Part shown: positions 1-13,500 of the stretch, in pieces
Position numbering within the stretch: position 1 is the first letter of the stretch
Layout: each line of letters begins with the position of its first letter
Source: Nautilus pompilius
Lineage: Eukaryota; Mollusca; Cephalopoda; Nautilida; Nautilidae
Assembly (NCBI GenBank): GCA_018389105.1
Contig: JACATO010001120.1
Span: 744,001-808,000 of the forward strand
Direction of reading: 5' to 3'
DNA: 64,000 bases
Notes under the pieces: model-generated
Seen by the model: only the letters and a program-made list of their open reading frames with translations
Databases searched by the model: none
Told to the model about the DNA's origin: nothing
Position numbers and translations under genes: made by a program

Positions 1-2460
1 CATATGCTGTAATCTGATTCTCTCCACCGCACTGTTGTTGTTTGTAGCAAAATATTCACCTGCTGTCTGCCAACCGCCACCATTCTGTATTCAGCTTCTC
101 AATTCTCTCACGCATAGAATTTACACACCAAAACTTAGCTGAAAAGTTATAGTAAGCGAACAGGTCCACTCGGCTGATGGTAATATACAACAGATATTTA
201 TACTAAAAATATTCCACAGATTTACAAATGTCTGCACATTAAATATCCACATCAGATGCTTCCTTTGAAGTGGTCTGTGACCAGTTATTCATACCCTAAA
301 TTGGGGTTTCCACTAATAATTGTTTGTTAGGTTCTAAGGAAAATTCCGCAGGGGCCGACTGTAATAATGACCACCACAGATCCAAGAGAAATGATGAGAC
401 CTTTGGCAATGTCATTGACTCTGGTCACTGCAGACAATAGAACATGACCTCAGATAAACAGATAAATGTCAAGGAATATTAGAGTTCATGCTAGTGTAAA
501 AAAGCAGGTATCTCTACCCACTGTACAGAAATTTCAGTCAGATGCATTCGGCCATAAGAGTGGCTAAATTAATATATCAGTGCACTGTATTTTTAAAATG
601 TCATCCTTTTATTGATATTTTATAAACTTGAGAAAAAATCCATTTAAAATTTAAACATCTCCAGAAAAATAAAAACACATGAAGCTGCTATTCCAAGAAT
701 GTAGGGATAAGTCTTTAATTACTAAGTATATATAGTTAATGCTCCAATAAATTAATTCAAACTTGAATCTTATGTACAACTAAACTGATTAAGGATTATT
801 TCTAATTACTCAAGTTGAATTTTAAGTCTTCTGATGGCAGATCTGGGTCTGCTTTTGGATTTAGTCCATTGTAATTTTCAGAGTTTAGAGGCACTCTTAA
901 AAAAATTCTGCAGATGAGTGACACCTTTAGAAATCTGTCCCTCCTCTCAGGTTAAACCATCACTTTCTCTAGAGGACGACACCTGCAACAATACGATACT
1001 AAGCTGTAATATAGTGATATTTGTTAATCTAACCTTGCTGAAAGCGTGTGTGTAGAAAGACTGGGTAACAGGTAGATTTACCACACCTTGCTAATCAAGG
1101 TGAGGAGGAAAGTACAACGTGAACAACACTTATTCTCTTGTGGCCACGATTTGGTCCCTTGTTTAACTCTATTTTTCAAAACAGAAAAGGTTAACAAATT
1201 AACAAATAAGTGTCTTCCTTGTCAAACCCCTGTCCTGACCTCTTATTAAAGGTGAAATCTGTCAAGTGTCTCGGTGACCAAGCAAGTTACCTAGCTATGG
1301 TTTGAGGCTCTTGAGTGAAAGTTTACCTGCAGAATCTCCACCGTGTACTGGAAAGCCCTCTCTGACACATCCTAAAGTTTCAAATTTAAACTTTATACGC
1401 ATTTTTTCCCTCGGTGTTTGTTTTAAAATAAACAAAAGGTGATGCAAACTGCATTAAAAAAAAAAAAGAAACGAATTTACAAACTTTTTACATATCATGA
1501 GTAAAAAAAACAAACATTAATTTAATTTTCATAATACATACAATAAATACACACAGACTGAGTACTGATAAAAATATTATAGAATCAGTGTTTAATATTC
1601 ACACAGTATTACAAATCAATCAGTTGGTTAGTATGTCTAAAAGACAGGACTGAAACTGCCTCAGCTTGGCCACAAAGTGGCACTAAATTTAGAGAAAGAA
1701 CTGGTTAAATTGGTCCAGTTAACTGTCGTCTAGACAACATTCATACTGACAGGTTGCAATAAATTCTAGACTTTTAAAATGAATTTCAGGTGTACTTCAT
1801 TTAAAACCATGCACAATCCTCTAACTGAAGGAAATTTGGATAATGACTAAATTCAATGCATCTCAATATTTATTTCATACCTTGGATGCATAATATAAAA
1901 CCAATATCCATCATTTTTATACAGAACATGTGCGCCTCAAGGTTTGGACTAGTTGCAAGCAGCATCCAGAGAAAGACATGGAAAAATGACTACAATCATT
2001 TCATACAAATAATGGAATACAAAATTGAAAGTTTTTATTAAATGAACCCCTTTCAAATACAACTTTGTGGTAGAATAGAAATTAATTTTTTCATTTAGAG
2101 AACATTCAACAGATGTTGGTTGTAAATTCTGGGGTATAAATTAGTAGTTATGACCAATAAAGTGGATCAAACTGTTTGGTCCTTGGTTATAAGTGACCTG
2201 AAGTTCACAGGCTCCTCGTACTGAAGACTGAATGAAGTAACAGATTTTAACCAATTTATTACTCTCAGATTCTCCAAAACTCCTTAATGATTTGCCAAAA
2301 AATAATCAATACTTTACAGCTTCAAGTTTTAAAAAAAATAATTGGGGGACAGTATTTTAAATTAATATCTGTGACTAAGTGCTGCGCACAACAATCACGA
2401 AATACAGAAAATAAAAGTAAATTTTAGCTTGTATGGCTCATGTGACAAGGTAAAGAAACG
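1..2460. other. 3' flank/3' UTR of MNR, no gene seen
   Basis: AT-rich DNA downstream of the MNR stop. TTTATT at 2034-2039 is an AATAAA on the minus strand and could end the transcript. At about 301-361 there is one end of the same MITE family seen at 62002-62603, followed by TA. No splice-bounded coding segment was recognised. Confidence 0.6.
301..361 (-). repeat. Terminal fragment of the pogo-type MITE
   Basis: The stretch from GGGGTTTCCACTAATAATTG to the end CCGACTG matches the reverse complement of positions about 62030-62110 closely, including TTAGGTTCTAAGGAAAATTC. It ends next to a TA, the expected target site. The partner end was not recognised upstream. Confidence 0.6.
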
Positions 2461-2635
2461 TTAGTGGACATCATCAACTGGCGAATTTTTGCACTCTGGT
2501 GAAGATGAAGATGAAGAACTGGATTTAACAGTGAGAAATTCTGTGTTGTAAATGAGGTTAACAAGCTCGTCACTCATGTCTTCTAATTCAAGTCTAACAT
2601 CATCCACACAGTCTTCAAAGATGTCATTGGAGATC
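2461..2635 (-). CDS. MNR: MNR exon 19, C-terminal exon with stop
   Basis: The acceptor is CTTTTAAG|G. It encodes ISNDIFEDCVDDVRLELEDM, then ELVNLIYNTEFL, a Ser run and a TAA stop at 2463-2461. The order of acidic residues and the EFL ending match the last 40 residues of human KIAA0753, with a 20-residue serine-rich extension here. A candidate poly(A) signal, AATAAA on the minus strand, lies at 2034-2039. Confidence 0.92.
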
Positions 2636-5600
2636 CTTAAAAGAAAAGATGTTGTTGTTTTGACAAATGATGAAAAAATGCTTACATTATTTATAAAGCA
2701 ACAGGAATATTTATTAAATCATTTTATGTTAATTTGAAGATCTTTGCAAATTACAGAATGCTAAGTTCCAGTAATCTCTACCACCAACTCAATCAACAGC
2801 TCTGATAAATAAACAGTGATTGGTGGTAGACTACTGGACTGCCCTGGCTAAGGGCCTGAGGTCAGAATGCGGTTGGGATCAGATTGGTTTGGCTACGGTT
2901 TTCATCAGCCGGCCTTGTGGGTTTCCTCCCACATCTAAAAATGAAGAGCTCCAGCAGGGTCTTCCCAGTACTTATGGTGAAGGTTCTGCAGGCAACAACA
3001 GTCCTCAGTTAAGGTAACTCATTTGGTCACCAAGGATAGAAACTTCCCCCTTCTGAATCACAGCTGTGAGATGTCCTTAGACCGTAACACTCCCAACTCT
3101 CATGTTATGACTGCTCTGGTTAGAGAGGTGATGTCAGGTAGACACCATATGCCCAAGTACTTATTAGCAATGGATATTAATGCATAGCAGAAATTATCAC
3201 TATATAATAAGCATTACATTTACTGTAATAGATTATATTATATTATTCAGGAGATTTTATCTAAAAAAGAAATAATAAAAGATGAAAAATTTATAGAAAA
3301 AGTTTACACATTCTTTAAGTAAATAAAATTGCTTCTTTTTTGTTTTCCTTTCTGCAAGAGGGTTAAGGTCGAAAATACAAATGAAACTATCAGCATCTCT
3401 ACATAGTAACTCACTGTTCACTCAATGTCCAAGGATCAAAGTCTCCTGCCTGCACACAGGCAGTCTGCTTTAGATATCTGTCAAACGAGTCTCTATTCAT
3501 ATGAACACCACGGATAGTCTCTTTCGGAAGATACAGTTGATTTTTTTTACTGGCCAGAGGCCTTGGCGGTCTGTCAGCTGTTGACGACTTTAAATCAGAT
3601 GGACCAGCGATCCGACTCTGACACCATTTCTCCCGAAGCACAGGTTTCGTGAACATGAGTGGCCGCTCTTCAAGATGCTCCTCAAACAAGCTGAAAAACA
3701 GGAGTAACATCTTCATGTATCTGCCAGGAGCCAAAGCTAACTTGCTTTTCTACTGTAATTTTTTTCTTCCTAACGCAAAGAATGATTCATCCGCTGAAAT
3801 ATTATAAAAACCAACTAAGTCACTGCACTCTAAGGAAGATAATTGCACGGCCTTACAGAACGGTCTGATTCGCCCTTCTCTGTACCAAAATTCTAAGCTT
3901 TCAGATTGCATGAAAACACAGAGAAAAGGGTTGGGGTTAGATACCAACTCAGACAAAGTAATGAGGAACTTAAAAAAACAGAATTGTAGGCAGTCTATTT
4001 TTCTTTCTTTCTTTTTTTGATATTAGACAAGCGTCAGAGCCACTGCCTGCGAGCTTTCCTTAGGCCTCCAAGAAAACCATATAGGGATAACCTTGCAACC
4101 AAAACCTAGCCGACCAAACAAAGGCTACGGTCGGGGTGGTCACATGTTTTTCCTTATAATGACCAAAAATTCTGCACTGCTGGCAGCATCACGTCTGCGC
4201 GGCTAGTAAAGAAGCTAAAGTGATACTCCTGCAAAAAAAAAGAAAAAGACACACAGGGCTTGGTTCATTTTAAAATCTCAGCTTTTCATCTAGGAGAGAT
4301 TTATCAAATTGTAAGTGGTATTCAAGAGGATAAATGGAGATAAAAAGATAAAACAGTCCCTTCTTTTTTGGTAGGTAGCCCTTTTAATTTTCCAATTTCA
4401 TATAGTTCTGTATTCAGACTATTTTTTCAACAGCCCCATAATCCTCCTTTGACCAATTTAAAATCTCCACACAGCATTTAGCCTTCCAATGTCAGTCTCT
4501 GGTTTCTATTGAAGGTCCTTTCAAAACAACAACAACAAAATAACTTAAATCCTGACCAGGAATGTTAGGTAAATAATTTTTTTAAATAAAGAAAGTAGTA
4601 AAGTGAAGAGTAAACAACTTAGAGCCTGTCATCCTAGACAGAGGACAATCAAGTTATTTACTCACTCGGTTTTTCCAGTAGGATAGCTGTTTAAAATCTG
4701 TCCTTTCACATCTGATCGAGTTATCTTTATTGCCACAGGTGATGTCGGCGCATCTGATATATAACCACCTTCAAAGAAAAACAAAGACACCGGCTTTTAA
4801 CACCAAGAGAAAATTACCTGTTTTTACATACATATGTATGTATAATGTAAGTAGTTCTTGACCCTGAAAGGAATCTCAAATTTTCTCCTTTCTCCGTCTC
4901 CCTTTTATTTATCCTTTAAAATTTTTGCTTAATTTTGTTTTAGCATTGCAGGGTGCAGCTACAAATTTACACAGGACAAATCAAAGTGGTTCTTAAAATA
5001 CATGATAAAGATTTTATACATTTTCTATCCTTTGTCTTGGTAGATTAAGGAAAACAAACACACGTTGCAGGTTTACTTTTGCAATGTTTGAAAATATCAT
5101 GCACTCTTCTTGATGGGTTGGGAAGTGGAGAAAATTCCTTTTAGAGTCAAGAACCAGAAAATTAACCCTTGTACACCCAGGCTACATTAGGCATGAGCAA
5201 ATTTACATTATCCACACTGGTCCAATCAGCCCTACCTTTGTTCACCTGGGAAAAATGCTGTTCAGGATCAGAGTAGCTTAAAGTCACCCACCGTTGTCGT
5301 ATTTCAAGCTGCTCCTTCTACAACGACAGGAAAAAGAAAGTGACAGCTTGGCAAGTTAGGGAAACAAAAACAGGAAAATGGCTCAATAGCAAAAATAAGC
5401 TAAAGGACTTTTAAACAAAATCTCTTAAGCTAATCAGTAAACTTTCTTAAACAATAATTTTGCATAGTAGAGAAAATCTGAGACGATTTCTTGAGTGAGT
5501 GAGTGAAGTTAAGCATGTAAAGGTTTTTTTTTTTCCTTCATACAACCGAACTTGTGCCACATTCCCATCTTTAGATTGGAGAGGATTAGTTTTTTTAAAT

Positions 5601-7487
5601 TAGGAGTCTAGAGAGGGAAGGATGTTAGAGCTGTATAAAGAGGATGTGGGCTTCTGTTTCATTATATTATAAATCTCATTACATCACCACAGCATTGGAA
5701 ATTACTGTGGCAGAGTTAGCCAAACAATAGAAAAGCCACTGACCTCCATTTCCTGCAGTCTCTGATGAATGGTTTCAAATGTTGAAGCATTTCTCAGGCT
5801 CATGGCTCCCTGCCCAGCTGTCTCCTCTTGCTCCAGTCTCTGGAGTTCTGCAGTGGTTTCCTGGAGGAGATCGTTCAGGATCATCTCGCTCAGAATGTCT
5901 GCATTTACTGACACCTGGTAATCAAAATGAGGAGGAAAGGGTCACTTTCACCCAACGGCAACAAGGAAATGTTGACAGAAAGAACCTGCCACACAAAAAC
6001 TAATGACTCTCTTCTAAACTACACAGCATCTTAAAACTGAATGAGTTATATACCCTTCCATCTATGTACTACTACTAATAATAATAATGTTGTGCATTTT
6101 GAAAAATCTTGTTCTACTGACATTGGCCAGCATCTCGGACAAAATCAGGAAATTTGCAGACAATACTTAATTATATGGTAACACCAAAAGTAGAGAAGAT
6201 ATCAGAAGTGTGAAAGCTGATACGATGGATTTGCTAAGTGAGGAAACAGATTTAGTTGTAAATAATAAAACCTTAAATAGTCAGAAATGATCAAAAGTCA
6301 GTCTTGAGGAAAAGGGATGATGAAGTCTTCTATTAATAGTAATAGTTCAAATATTCTAATTCCTCTTCATGATTGAGGTATGAATGATCTCAGTTATGTG
6401 GATTCAGGCAGCTTGTCATATACGAGGTCTGTAGAAAAAGTATCTGACTTAATTTTTTCCCATGGGAAGTAAAGGCGTTAGGGAGGCAAAAGTGTGCATA
6501 GTGGAGCTGCATGCCTTCGTGTGCATGCATGGTTTTTGATGGGCTTGCTGGATGCGTCAGTCGCTGTCAGGCAGCCAACGTGTGAGGTGCTGTACTACTT
6601 ACTCGTCGCATTTTCATTTCGCCTGTGATGGCGGAACGTGTGGAGCAACGATCTTGCATCAAGTTTTGCCTAAAGCTTGGAGATACCCAAGTGGAAACAA
6701 TTAGCAAAATTCAACAGGCTTTTGCTGACAATGCCATGGGTGTTATCCAAATAAAATAATGGTACAACAGGTTCAAAGATGGCTGCACATTGGTGGAGAG
6801 TGACCAGTTCCGGGAGGCCGTCAACAAGCAGCAATGCAATTGTTATCAAGAAAGTGCGGCCCTTGATAATGGAGGATCGTCGTTTGACGGTGCGGGAAAT
6901 TGGTGATGGGGTTGGGATCAGTAAAGATTCTACACATGCAATTTTAAAGGAGGATTTGGGATTGCGCTGAGTGGCAGCAAAATTTGTGCCCAAGCTGCTT
7001 TCTCAAGAACAACAACAACTTCGTCTTGAGGTTGCGAGCTCAACTAACTGGAATATTTGGTTATCTGGCAATGGCCAGCCAATCCTTGTGAAGGCAAAGC
7101 ACTTGGTAATGGTCAAAGGTAAAATTTAAGGTGCTATTTCTTGTTAACAAAAAAAAAAACTGATCTACAAAGATTGGGTTGGGTGTCAAACTTGGTGGTT
7201 ATTTTTTTGTTTAACTTGTGTTTCTTTATGAAAACATAATACCCTCCTTTTTGTAAGGATTAATGCATTTGCATAAAGAAAGGCTGTAAGCATAGTTTGG
7301 ATCTCTTTTCTTGTTCTGATGTTTTAACTCCAATGAGTTTTCATCTATTCCATTATTTGGCTATTAAAGTCATACACGCATAATCTTTGAGAACTTGGAA
7401 TGGTGTGTTGAGAATATATAAAAAACAAAAAGATTGTACCAGTGATGATTCAATAAAAAACTAAAAGATCATTTTGTTTGTGTGTGA

Positions 7488-7519
<32 letters not shown>

Positions 7520-10500
7520 GAGACATATGGATCAGTTGCTGTCACTGATGAACAATATTGTCACATGTTTCAGCAATTCTTAATTCCAACTGGCTGGTTT
7601 CAAAAATATGGTGCAACATGTGATACAGCAAGAGACAGCAAAAATGTCAGTAGTGTTTCCCAGACAATGTTATCTCTCGTCCTGGAAACATTTCATGGCC
7701 TCCAACTGAAGCAAATGTTGTTGCAGATGTTCTACCAGTACTTGACAAAAGCTTTTTGACAATCCTATTGCTTGTTTCTGAGATGTTGTTGGTGGCAGCC
7801 ACACAACTGGAGTAATGTTGAAGAAAGTGTGTGTAAGGGCACAATCTTGCATCTGCCCCATACAAGTAAACACCAGTGAGAATGATATATTGTGTCTGCG
7901 AACATGAAATAACATCTAATTAAATAAATGGTCACTGCTGTATTAAGTTCCATGTAAAATATCCAGATTAATTATGCCAAACTGAAAGTAAATCTTAACA
8001 GATATGCCTTTTGGATAGCAATTCAATCTTAAAATTTATGGAGAAATTATTTCAACACAATACAAATTTTTGCTAACATACCTAAGATACTGTAAAAGAA
8101 CAGCAAGAAATGTAACACTAAAGCTGGTGAATAATGTGTTGTTTTTTTTACACAGTATATTCCCAAAACAAAAGTAAATGTTTAACCAAATTATCCTTTC
8201 TGAATTTGTACATTTTTTCTTATCCAAGTTTTCCAAAAATGTTTTTAGCGGTAGAAATAGGTTTTTTTTTTAAAGTTTATCACAGTTCTGCACCAGAATA
8301 ATCTCTGTAGAATCCTGTTGGTTCATGGGCACAAGGGAGATATGGATAAAATTAGGGTTAGAATGGTTAAATTTGAAACTAATAGCATTTTTAAATAAGT
8401 GATAATAGAACAAGAGTCCATGTGTTAATTAATGAATTATCCTAAGGGATTTTTCCCAATGAGCTGACCAAACATTTTTGCCCCTTTCCTGTTATGACAT
8501 CAGTCTTATTTGAACTGTATAGGTTCTTTTCTGTGACTTATCACTACTTTGTTCCCCCCCCCCCAACACACACACACGATGACAGCTTAGAACGTATACT
8601 GTTTACTCAAGGGCTAATCTACCGACAAACACCCACATGCATATCTTGCTCCATCAAACCAAGTATACTTTGCTTTGGGAAAAATGATTTTTCAGCATAA
8701 AGAAAAGTCATTCATCCACCACTAGCTCTTAAAATCTGCAGTGCCACAGCAGAGTCTGAGAGACCAACAAAATTGAAAGTAAACATTTGACAGGATTAGC
8801 TTTTTGCATGCACGAGATACTTCCTAAGCACTGCACTTGTAATTGTTTTCATGCGGGTGCTAAAGTATTTTCAACTAATAAGATAAATTAATTGAATTTA
8901 ACAAAGGACTGCAAAAATTTTTCTTACATTTTTTTCAGCTTTTTCTAAAAGTCGTCTCCTTAATGACTGTTCTCCTGCAAGCAAATTATCTGCCGTCGAT
9001 TTTGATTCCTGTTAAACGAAAAAACCAAAACACAGCTTGTGTTGTTTTCTCCATTCTGTAAAACCCTATCAACTTTTCATTGCCATCAATGAAGCTGGAT
9101 GCAGGACAGCATTAGAAACATTCTCTAGGAAGAATACTGGTGTTTACTGTCTCTCAAAGGTGACTTTGAACAGTGGGAAAAAAAAAATCATTAAGTGTGT
9201 GACTCATCAAAAATCAATCGATTAGAACGGCTAAAAAGTAAATACTCTATGGCAGGGGTTCTCAAACTTTGCGATACTATGACCCCCTAAAATGATAAAT
9301 GAATTTTTGCTAACCGTCCCCATGAATAAAACTGATGATTTCATCGGGGCCAGGGTTGGCAAGAAATAGATATACAGACAGGAGCAGAGATTAAAAAGAA
9401 TATTTTTTTTGACCAATTTAACTACATTCCATGAACATTTGGGCAAATCGCCTGCGTCCAGTATTTTTCTTTGTTGATGTAATAACAACGTAGAAAACAA
9501 ACTGAAATCTAATTTATGTACGAAGGCTCATTAAGCTTATTACGCCTATTAAGCCCTTTTCTACCCTAAGTCCGGAATATGATTTCAACAAATCTCTGTC
9601 CAGAAAAGTGGCCATGTCGGAATATACCACTAACGTTTTATTGGGAAGGATGAACTGACTGGCTTCTGCATGATTCCTGAAATCTGGGTGTTATTCTTGA
9701 GACAAGTCACTTTCATTTCTCATTGTTTTTTATTGCAGCAACTGTAGAAAAACCCAACTCGCACAAATAGGATGTTGCAAATGGCATCAGTATTCTCATA
9801 GCCTTCTCGCTCGCTTAGTTCTTTGTACTCATTTTGCACACTGATCCAAAATTCAGAGAGAGGATGCGTTTTCAAAGAAGAGTCAGCAGAGACACCAATG
9901 AATTGCTCCTCCTCGGTAGTATGAATATACCAGCTATCAGTTTAGCATCAAATGGGTTCCTTATCCAGACAAATGTTTCTAGTATAGTTCTGAAAGTGAA
10001 ACATTAAAGAAAGGTGACTTAAAATACAAATTTTCACATCTCCACTAATTAGTTGTTACTGCTCTAAATAAATTGTTTTAACGTAGGAAACATGTTTAAA
10101 TTTGCATTTTCTATTTTACTCTGCCACAGTTCAACTTTCCTAATAAATGATTTTAATTTGTCACTGAGTTGAAGAATATCGTTACCACCACCTTGCAGCG
10201 AGGTATTAAGAGTGTTCAGCTTATGAAATAAGTCAATAAGCATGTGTGCACTATGCCTCTCCTCAGTTAAATACTGGTAAAGTTCATGTCTCACTTAGAA
10301 AATGTGTCAAAACGTTTCGCCGAGACAGCCATCTTGACTCACAGTAAAACAGTGGAGGAGGATGTTCAGCACCCATCTCTTCTCAAAACCTTGCAAACAT
10401 CCTCGCCTCTACAGGCCTGGTTTTTAAATAGTTCACAACATTTATAGCTGTTTGTAGAACCTTCTCCATGTTGGCCTCAAAACTTTCGAAGAAAGAACTT

Positions 10501-13500
10501 GCCTATGAATCATACAATGTGTCCAAACAGCACTAGGAGATTTTCGGCGCATTAAAGTCATCAATAATACCGAAAAGGTCCTCAGCTTTATTTGTCCTTG
10601 TAATTTCTTCACAAAAGAATAAATCCTCATTTATTTTGTCCCAATCAACGAATCTAAAGCAGGTTATTAAATGAGCATCCTTAGTGCTAACTGTGACCTC
10701 ATCTATCTGAATGGCAAATGGTTTGTTTCTTATCTTTTCAATTAGTTGCTCATTTAGATCCTCTGCTATATCTGCGATTTGGTGGGAAACAGTGTCATTA
10801 GACAAAGGTATACTTAAGAGCTGTTTGGCACTAAACTCCTCCAATATAGTTGTAACCATATCAACAGCTGCTGGAACAATTAAATTTTCTCCAATTGTGT
10901 GGGGCTTTTTGCACTGAGAGATTCTGTATGCAACTTGCTAAGAAGCTAAAAGTGATTTCGAAGGGATAACTATATATTTAACTAGACTCACGTTTTGTTG
11001 CTTCATTTCAGCTCTTCTTTGAATGAAACAATCTCCAGGTTTGTTAGCTAGGTCTACAGGACTTGTTTCCAGGCGTTGTTTTAGTTTGCTTGGCTTCATA
11101 CTCTCAGCAGACACCATTTTATGACAAATAACACACCGAGGCCATTCTTCTCCAGTAACAAAATCCACTTGTGAAATCAAAGATATGTAACTTTTTTATC
11201 ATACTTTCTTGACTTAAGCTTGATTTTATCATCACTACGGGTAGATTGGCCATCTTTAGCTTTTCTCTTAATAACCAACAAAAACTTTTCTATTTTTAAA
11301 GGTTAAAATTAAAGATAACAGATAAAAATACTGAACTTTACTAGCACATACACTTCTACAGACAGTCTACAGACTACGGATATTGTACTACACGCCACAC
11401 AGGTGGAGACATGAATATTTCTGAGAGAAGTCGAACACGACTACTGGAGTTCAGTGTCAATCGATCGCCAATATCCAATAAGTTCATCACATGATCAATA
11501 GTTGTCAGTTCTTTTTAATTGTGTTAAAGACCCCAATCCACAACATACATTATGCTTACACCAAAGCAAACTACAAAATTTTATCAACGTTTTTGACATA
11601 ACAGATTTTCAGCTGATGACTGAGACGAAAGTGAAATCAGGTAATTCCCACCACTGCTGCTGCTGATGTTGGAAAGTGAAATAAATTTTAAAAATGGAAG
11701 AAATAAACTGAAAGTAACATTCTTATTTCTAGAAAAGTTGTTGAGGATATTTTATTATTAAACAAATAATTATTCTTAAACAAACAAGTTTCCACCACAT
11801 GTGTTTGAAAACTGGAAGTTACGCATTTGTTTTCTATTCACCAGTTTATTGGATAGAGGTCAGAGGCAAGATCAGTGTACGTACTCTACAAATTTATCAG
11901 GATGCGCCCGGGATCTCCACCAGAATCTGACTGGATATGAATCTATTAAGTCCTCTTGATTTCCATGCATGTTGCACATCATCCTGGTCTTCAGAATTTT
12001 CCACTGCCTCCAGCTTCCAAACATGTTTGTTTAATAATAATAGATTTTCTTTGAAATATATTAAACATGAATATATTCCTTTCTTCAATTGAGTAGCCCC
12101 AGAAATATGAATATACTACTTTCAGTTTATTTCTTTTACTTTCCAACGTCACTGGTGGTGCAAGATGTGGCAGCATCAGGATGCAAGTATAATAAAAGTT
12201 CATTCAAAATAACGTTCTAAGACACAAATAATTGTGTAAAGAATACAGTAGTGTTGGCAGTTTATAGAACCCTTGTGCCTCTGCTAAGAAAAGGAAGCAG
12301 GTGGAAAGCTGATTCACAGCCCAGAAGTCTGAGCTCGACTATCGTGCCCAAGACTATATTTTAAAAAAATTTTGCGACCCCTCTTTAAGATGTTCGCAAT
12401 TCCCCCTGTCATGACCCACAGTTTGAGAACCACTGCTCTAGGGAATACATGAAGTTAAGAAAATTTTAAAAGTGAGGTTGCATGTTACATGAATTATCTA
12501 ACACCTTTAGTTAAGGTAATCACCAAACACTCACCCGTGTGACATCAGTATAGAACTGGCCAATGTGCTGAATCTCAGGTTTGGGACCTAACTTGCTGGC
12601 ACGCTCTCTGTGCAGCCTGGAATCAAACAGCAAACAAGTTATGTACTGAAGTTAGCGCTAGAGCTGATTACTCAGATGGCCTTAACAGCTTGCTCTCTGA
12701 ACCTCCCACCAGAAGCACACGTTCTCCCACTGCGCACGTCGTCAAGATCTTTACCGTCAGAAGAGAAACTGATGCTAACACATAGAATAAAGCTTCCAAA
12801 TGATCAACTGTGAGGCAGATAATATACTGATCACAAACACATTACTTGGTTCTCAATTACATTAATTTTGCTTAAATATTTATTTTCTCTAAACCAGCAG
12901 AAATTTAATATTTTTCACTGCGTAAATAGCTGCTCTCTTTACTTAACAACAGACAGAGAGACCGACCAACACGGCTTAAATCTCCCATTTACTTCATACA
13001 AAAAAAAAAACAAACAATAAACATCATCTTACCAATTTAATAATTCATTTTCTTCAGATTTCAATTCTTTAAAATATTCCTGAAGAGAATGAAAGTGAAG
13101 ATTTGTTACAGTGCAGAAATAAATAAAATTACCAACAATAGGAAAAGTGCAATATTCTGATATACATGCATATGAAACTATAAAAATTAAAAAAAAAATA
13201 TCTGAAAGTTAAAAAAAAAATCAGTAAACAAGAGAGATGTTGACACTAACAAATCTGCTTATCATATTTCTGCAAAAATATTTCAGCATTAGCTTCTAAC
13301 CATTTACTTTTCTCACCGTCAATAATTGTCAGCCACAACGTTTTATTAATGCATATAGGTACAATAAGCAGACAACCATATGCACGCCGCCATACACAAA
13401 CGAACAAACACGTTACTTGAAACAAGTAACGTCAGAGGAATCTACCCCCAACCTTACATATGACAGTATCGGGTTTTTATCTAACTGGTTTGCTAAATAT

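Larger units (their letters stand above)
3691..5743. other. MNR: MNR introns between exons 18 and 15
   Basis: Between the listed exons this is AT-rich intron. A denser block at 4015-4245, with GGTCGGCTAGGTTTTGGTTG on the minus strand, looks like an inserted repeat of unknown class. An open frame at 3750-3956 has no splice support. Nothing else was recognised. Confidence 0.5.
5915..8927. other. MNR: MNR intron 14 with mariner fragment and GT/GA repeat
   Basis: The intron between exons 14 and 15. It contains the mariner relic (6421-7050), a GT/GA microsatellite at about 7475-7525, and a stretch at 7560-7870 with higher complexity but no recognisable product. A C10 run followed by an AC run is near 8557-8577. 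Confidence 0.55.
9253..12435 (-). mobile_element. hAT DNA transposon, about 3.2 kb, with TIRs and 8-bp target duplication
   Basis: The left end CAGGGGTTCTCAAACTTTG and the right end, read as its complement, CAGTGGTTCTCAAACTGTG are terminal inverted repeats. Flanks CTCTATGG (9245-9252) and CTCTAGGG (12436-12443) form an 8-bp target duplication with one mismatch, the hAT length. The transposase relic is on the minus strand. The element sits inside the MNR intron between exons 13 and 14, opposite to no exon, and should be spliced out. Confidence 0.88.

Noticed and set aside
2552-2737. 61-codon plus frame rich in serine
   Set aside because: It is the reverse strand of MNR exon 19.
3750-3956. 68-codon minus frame between MNR exons 18 and 17
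   Set aside because: The junction of exons 17 and 18 is already exact in phase, so including this would need unsupported sites, and no family similarity is seen.
6670-6993. 107-codon minus frame
   Set aside because: It is antisense to the mariner transposase relic, whose plus frames match the family.
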